Origin: Hippopus hippopus
Lineage: Eukaryota; Mollusca; Bivalvia; Cardiida; Cardiidae
DNA: 64,000 nt
Direction: 5' to 3'
Assembly: GCA_946811185.2 (NCBI GenBank)
Contig: OX328109.1
Span: 4,154,001 to 4,218,000, forward strand
Shown here: piece after piece, positions 60,006 through 64,000 of the stretch
How the letters are laid out: each line of letters starts with the position of its first letter
Position numbering within the stretch: position 1 is the first letter of the stretch
Notes under the pieces: model-generated
Database searches by the model: none
What the model was told of the DNA's origin: nothing
What the model saw: the letters and a program-made list of their open reading frames with translations, nothing else
Program-made: the position numbers and the translations under genes

Positions 60006-60324
60006 TACAGTTCCATTGGGCAGAACACTAATGCATCTTACGTTTAAATACATTGTTTCAATAGGACAAATTGCTTAAAATGATAAATTTTCCCTTGTCT
60101 AACTGCTTTTAGAAGTAATCATGTATCAAACCCTAATTTATGTTGCTAGTCCACTTGTAACCAGGATGTTTTGATAGGTGTTTGCTTTGAGATAAATTTT
60201 AGTCAAATGGGTTGGAAACTGTAGGTGGAGGAGAGTACTCAAATTACATCCTGTGACAGATGGATAGACAGACATAAAAGATCTGAAACGAGTTGCCACA
60301 GCATATCAGGGCCAACTATGTTTT

Positions 60325-60540
60325 TGTGTGGTGTCTGTGGTTGTGAGGTAGAGAGTCAGCCTTGTAACCATAAGGTCCCAAGTTCAATACCTGGGAGTAG
60401 GTGTCAACTTTAGGATTTTTAATTGGCCCACACATTCAACTCGAGTACTGGTGTAGTTTCCCGGATACAGATTCGAGAGAGATTAGTATAAGTTATAAGA
60501 ACTTGTTTCTTCATCGATGTAACATAAATATGTTTAAACA
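60325..60540 (+). mobile_element. SINE-4 copy
   Basis: GTTGTGAGGTAGAGAGTCAG (box A), CCCAAGTTCAATACCTGGGA (box B), GTGTAGTTTCCCGGATACAG, AGAACTTGTTTCTTC. Confidence 0.75.
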
Positions 60541-60699
60541 AAGCTTTCTATTTGGGTAAGTCTACAATTTTGTCGTGTATAATAGTTAAATGTACGTAAG
60601 ATAAGAAGATTTGTAATGGCTGTATTGCACTGAAAATAAGGGTAGTTATGTGATAAAACCTGATTCCAGTTATCCGCCTAACTCTGTTGTATGGGAGGT

Positions 60700-60926
60700 A
60701 TTTACCCTTTACCAAACAACAAAGCTTTGAATTTTTCCAATTTCAAAGCATTGCAGACAACAAATGATATGTGGCTCAAACATTGGATTGTAAGGAAAAG
60801 GACAAAAACCTTGGGGGAAAAGCGGAAAATGCTGGTTAACAGCATTTTCTCCTTTTCCCTCAATGTTTTCCAAAGTCTTCTCTTTAAGGGTCGTCAAAAC
60901 TTGGAATTGCGTGGTACAGGGTTAAT
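60700..60926 (+). repeat. MITE-A copy
   Basis: CCCTTTACCAAACAAC; palindrome GCGGAAAATGCTGGTTAACAGC; ends GTGGTACAGGGTTAA. Confidence 0.75.
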
Positions 60927-61192
60927 AAAAAAGTTTACAGGATGCAAGCATGATCACCACATACTCGTATAACAGAGGAACTAAAACAATGATTTTGATA
61001 GGGTTTTTTTTTTTTCACATTCTGATTCTCTTTGAAAGAAATAAAATACATTCAAGTTTAAAATAAAGATGTATAACAGCATCTCTCAAATTAGTACAAA
61101 TGACAAAATTTTTCATTACAATTATGTATCAATAGTATATACTAATAAAAACTCTTGGAGAGTTAAATAAATGAAATAGACACTTTAAGAAT
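60927..61192. other. AT-rich spacer
   Basis: No gene or repeat seen; poly-T at 61005-61015. Confidence 0.4.
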
Positions 61193-61422
61193 TGACTCTT
61201 TACCACATGGTCAAAATATAGACTTTTCCAGATTGGAGGCATTTGCAGATCTCAATTTTAATGCATCTCAAACGATAGAATTTGTCTTTAATAGAATAGA
61301 AAACGTTGTGGGAAAAGGAGAAAATGCTGGCTACCAGCATTTTCTCCTTTTCCCAGAATGTTTTCAGAAGGCCTCTTCCTCAGGGTTGTTTTAACTCTGG
61401 ACTGTGTGGTGAAGGATAAAAG
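61193..61422 (+). repeat. MITE-A copy
   Basis: GACTCTTTACCACATGG; palindrome about 61304-61360 with GGCTACC apex. Confidence 0.85.
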
Positions 61423-61526
61423 TAGAAAAGAGCCTTTGATCACAATTTATATGGTTGATTTAGCCAAAAAGTCATATTTTATAAAAAACAGACAGAAAAC
61501 ATGCAAAATCCTTGGCCCCTGCTCAA

Positions 61527-61680
61527 CAACCATTCTCAATAACACTCTTTATGGTCTAAATCTCAAAAACTTTCTAATTTCAAAGTAACACAACAGTTGA
61601 TTTACCCAATCAGAATTTATGTTCCTTTGTAAATCTAGAATAAGACTAGGAATGCTCTCTAGAATGGTCGGTGAATATAA
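61527..61680. repeat. TIR-D element, degraded
   Basis: CAACCATTCTCAATAACAC and GAATGGTCGGTGAATA; core TGATTTACCCAATCAG. Confidence 0.6.
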
Positions 61681-61743
61681 GGCCAAATCTTCACTGTCCC
61701 CAAAACCCCAAACGTCATGCTCCGCATTTTTAGGCATTAATAT

Positions 61744-64000
61744 TTAACGTTTAAAGGGCCTAGGTCTATTTTCCAGTTTTCTGTGGCCAGAACGTTTATG
61801 ATCACCATTGCTTTTGGGTCTTTGTACATTTTGAAGTTGTCTCTGTGACTTTTTATTCCTAATTGCAGATCTCTCTGATGCATCACTATCGGAGTCACTG
61901 TCACTACTACTTGATGATGAGGAGGAGGAAGATGATGATGATGATGACGAGCCACTACTACTACTGTTTGAATCTGAGTTTGAACTAGAGTCAGAACTAG
62001 AGCTTGATGAACCACTTTGGCTTTGTCTTCTCTCGTTTCTGGCTTTGTTTCTTTTACGAACATCTGTTTCCTCATCTGAGTCTGTATCTGTATCTGTGGG
62101 TGACCTTGACTTTCTACCCAGACCTGACCTAAGGTCACGCGCTGCTCTAGTCCTGAGAGGTCTTTGTCTAAATCTCTCAATGGGAGATCTGGACCGGTTT
62201 CGTATCACATTCATTCTTCTCCGGAGCGGAGATCTTGATCTTGACCGTTTAAACCTTCGCTGAAACGGAGATCTGGAACGCCTGCGTATAGGTGACTTAT
62301 TTCTATTATTAAAACGTCTGTGAGGTGGGGATCTCAATCTTTGACCTCGTTTCCTAATCTCAAAAGGTGAAGGTGATCTCCTTGACCTAAATTCTATCGG
62401 AGATCGTGATTTTCTGATTCTTGGCACCCTCCTGTCAGGTGACCTAGGTCTGACAGGGCTCCTACTAATTTCTGGAGATATCCTTTTACTGAGTCTTGAT
62501 TTCACATTACTCGTAGATTTGACATCATTATTTCTAACATCCTTCTTACTCAGTCGGGATCGTATATCCCTCTGTTCCGATTCCTCATCCATTTTGGATC
62601 TATATTCAATCGGAGATTTCTCTCTCGTTATCTCCTGAACAGATTCAACAGGAGAGGGAGATCTTTCCAGAGGTGAGTTTTCAATTGTCATATGTATTGG
62701 GGATAACTTTCTAGGTCGCTGTTTTTCACTTTCCAATGGTGAGACAGACCTTGACCTGTCATAGGGGTCGGCAAAATCCTCTGGGAGATTCATTTTCTTC
62801 TCTTTTAGAGCTGACCTGAGATCTATGCCACTGATAAGTTGCCTGGCATCTTTGACACGCTTGACTTTTTTCTTTGCATCAGCAACAATGGTCAAAGCCC
62901 CCACCACCTCTCTGTGCCTACAGGATGGATAATACAGTATACTTTGATTATTTACTTTTTCTCTCTTTTTAAAAAAAGAATGCATAATTAGGTAGTATTT
63001 CTTTACATAGATAAGCATGTTCTTATTCATGATTTAATATTTAACCAGAGCTCCAGATAGAGGAAGTGATTTTGATTTCAAAATTGAAAATATCAATTAT
63101 TCTCCTCCGCTAAAACCTATGTTGTGGGTACTTGTTAGAATCGTCTCATTGAGGCAATTCTAATGAATACCCACAACATAGGGTTTCAAAGAGAAATAAT
63201 GGAATTAGAATACCAACACTCCCTCTTATCTGGAGCTCTGTGTAACTATCAACAGTAATATACAGGCTATGTTAACTCTTTACCAAAAGACAAAATTTTA
63301 GACTTGTTGAAATTAAAAGGATTTGCAGATCACAAAATAAATGTGACTCAAAAACTGAAATTTGTATTCTGAAAGGTGGACATTGTAGGAAACGGAGAAA
63401 ATACTAGTTAACCAGCATTTTCTTCTTTCCCCACAATGTTTTCAAAAGCCTTCCTCCTGAGGCTTGTTAAAACTCAAGGTAAAGGTTTAAGCACACAAAA
63501 AGCCTAGGTCCATATTAAACCATTATTAATTTTAATTTACATCTAATTCTAGAAAGTAACATACCTTTTGATTGGCTTAACCATTGGGTTCAGCCAGTCA
63601 TAAGTTGTGTTACTTTAAAATTATGAAAATTCTTGAGAATAAGATTAAGAAAGTTCTACAGAATGGTTGCTGAATTTAAAATAGATCACACTTAAGTAAA
63701 TATCTTTAGTAATGACAGAGAAATCATAAAAGATCAAAGTTTTCCAAAGCAGCTGACAAAAGGGTTATGACGATTCTACAACATATTACTAAAAGAATTC
63801 GAGTTAAAAACTGGTAGCATACAGGGAGTAACATGATAAATTACCTGTGAGCTACACGTTCATCCTCTACGTCGTCAGCGTACATTCTCATCACAGGTTT
63901 TTTATTTCTACCTAGTAGACGCTGGAGCTCTTGTTCGTCTACGTCGCTCTCAGATCCATTTTCACCACCCCCCTCGTCTACAACTCTCTCAATGATTGGA
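61744..64000 (-). CDS. Arginine/serine-rich nuclear protein, NCBP3-like, 3' part
   Basis: Two exons: 64000-63845 (continues beyond the window) and 62917-61744 with stop TAA; they join as VEDERVAHR-HREVVGALTIV in phase. The protein is acidic then RS-rich: QELQRLLGRNKKPVMRMYADD, DARQLISGIDLRSALKEKK, paired short motifs DIRSRLSKK and NVKSRLSKR, many RSRSP/RSP units, a long serine run followed by DSDSDSD, and a basic tail ending RPRPFKR. The MRMYADDVE block and repeated x-I/V-[KR]-[QS]-RL-x-KR motifs resemble nuclear cap-binding subunit 3 (NCBP3), but its RRM lies upstream out of view. A general RS-domain splicing cofactor is the alternative, so no symbol is given. The upstream ATG at 63030 lies in the intron and is not the start. 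Confidence 0.8.
63044..63243. mobile_element. TIR-E element, intron of the RS protein gene
   Basis: CCAGAGCTCCAGATAGAGGA at left and TATCTGGAGCTCTG at right; central palindrome GTTAGAATCGTCTC is imperfect here. Opposite orientation to 52455-52663. Confidence 0.85.
63270..63492 (+). repeat. MITE-A copy
   Basis: TTAACTCTTTACCAAAAGAC; apex AGTTAACC; ends AAGGTAAAGGTTTAA. Confidence 0.75.
63513..63680. repeat. TIR-D element
   Basis: TTGATTGGCTTAACCATTGG and CAGCCAGTCATAAGTTG, with GAAAGTAACA / TGTTACTTT arms. Confidence 0.65.
63690..63810 (+). repeat. R1 copy, partial
   Basis: TTTAGTAATGACAGAGAAAT, AGGGTTATGACGATT, then AGAATTCGAGTTAAAAA. Confidence 0.5.

Noticed and set aside
62045..62263. 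Plus-strand frame within the RS protein exon, and the alternative minus frame 61737-62180
   Set aside because: Both are shadows of the RS-repeat coding sequence, whose low complexity keeps other frames open.

Overview
The window is nuclear DNA of an invertebrate, most likely a bivalve mollusc. The evidence is small exons with GT/AG introns, AT-rich introns packed with short transposons and tRNA-derived SINEs, and animal gene families (SVOP, SIRT4, AACS, ZNHIT3, an NCBP3-like RS protein). The species cannot be fixed from the sequence. There are no bacterial-style operons.

Layout: (1) 204-4826, plus strand: 3' part of an SVOP-like MFS transporter, ending in a duplicated and partly triplicated last recognisable exon. 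(2) 4830-10970: non-coding DNA with hairpins, TIR elements and SINEs. (3) 10973-17232, plus: a complete six-exon SIRT4 gene. (4) About 16.9-26.2 kb and 27.4-34.3 kb: a direct segmental duplication that carries a second intact copy of the SIRT4 last exon. The first unit also carries a 2.64 kb LINE with an open 814-codon reverse transcriptase frame, absent from the second unit. (5) 37719-53892, minus: a complete 18-exon acetoacetyl-CoA synthetase gene (AACS, 665 aa). (6) 54505-58516, plus: a complete five-exon ZNHIT3 gene, head to head with AACS across 612 bp. (7) 61744-64000, minus: the last two exons of an arginine/serine-rich nuclear protein resembling NCBP3.

The dominant feature is one short transposon family, called MITE-A here. 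I recognise roughly 80 full or partial copies by eye, in both orientations, about one per 0.8 kb. A full copy is about 225-235 bp. It is bounded by TTAA and short inverted ends (CTCTTTACCA / TGGTAAAGAG), with two unlike arms around a near-perfect palindrome of about 50-60 bp whose half contains GGAGAAAATGCTGGT. I call a copy plus when the arm with GCATTTGCAGA lies left of the palindrome. Several rearrangements, including the right end of the segmental duplication, a perfect 120 bp tandem duplication and many half-copies, break at or within a few bases of the palindrome apex. Other families: TIR-B (ends GAGCCATGCTCTG, about 260 bp), TIR-C (about 260 bp, reads GTAAAGTGTCGTC), TIR-D (foldback with GATTGGCTAAAC), TIR-E (ends CAGAGCTCCAGATA), TIR-F (TTAA plus AGATGCA), TIR-G (TTAA plus AGTTCCCTATTTACTC), SINE-1 (tRNA-like head, AATC tail), SINE-2, SINE-3 and SINE-4, and a sixfold non-TIR repeat called R1.

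The genes are unrelated in pathway: vesicle/transporter, mitochondrial deacylase, cytosolic ketone-body activation, snoRNP assembly, RNA processing. Their common feature is the repeat load in introns and UTRs. The AACS stop codon lies inside a MITE-A target TTAA, and the AACS exon 2 donor lies against a TIR-E end.
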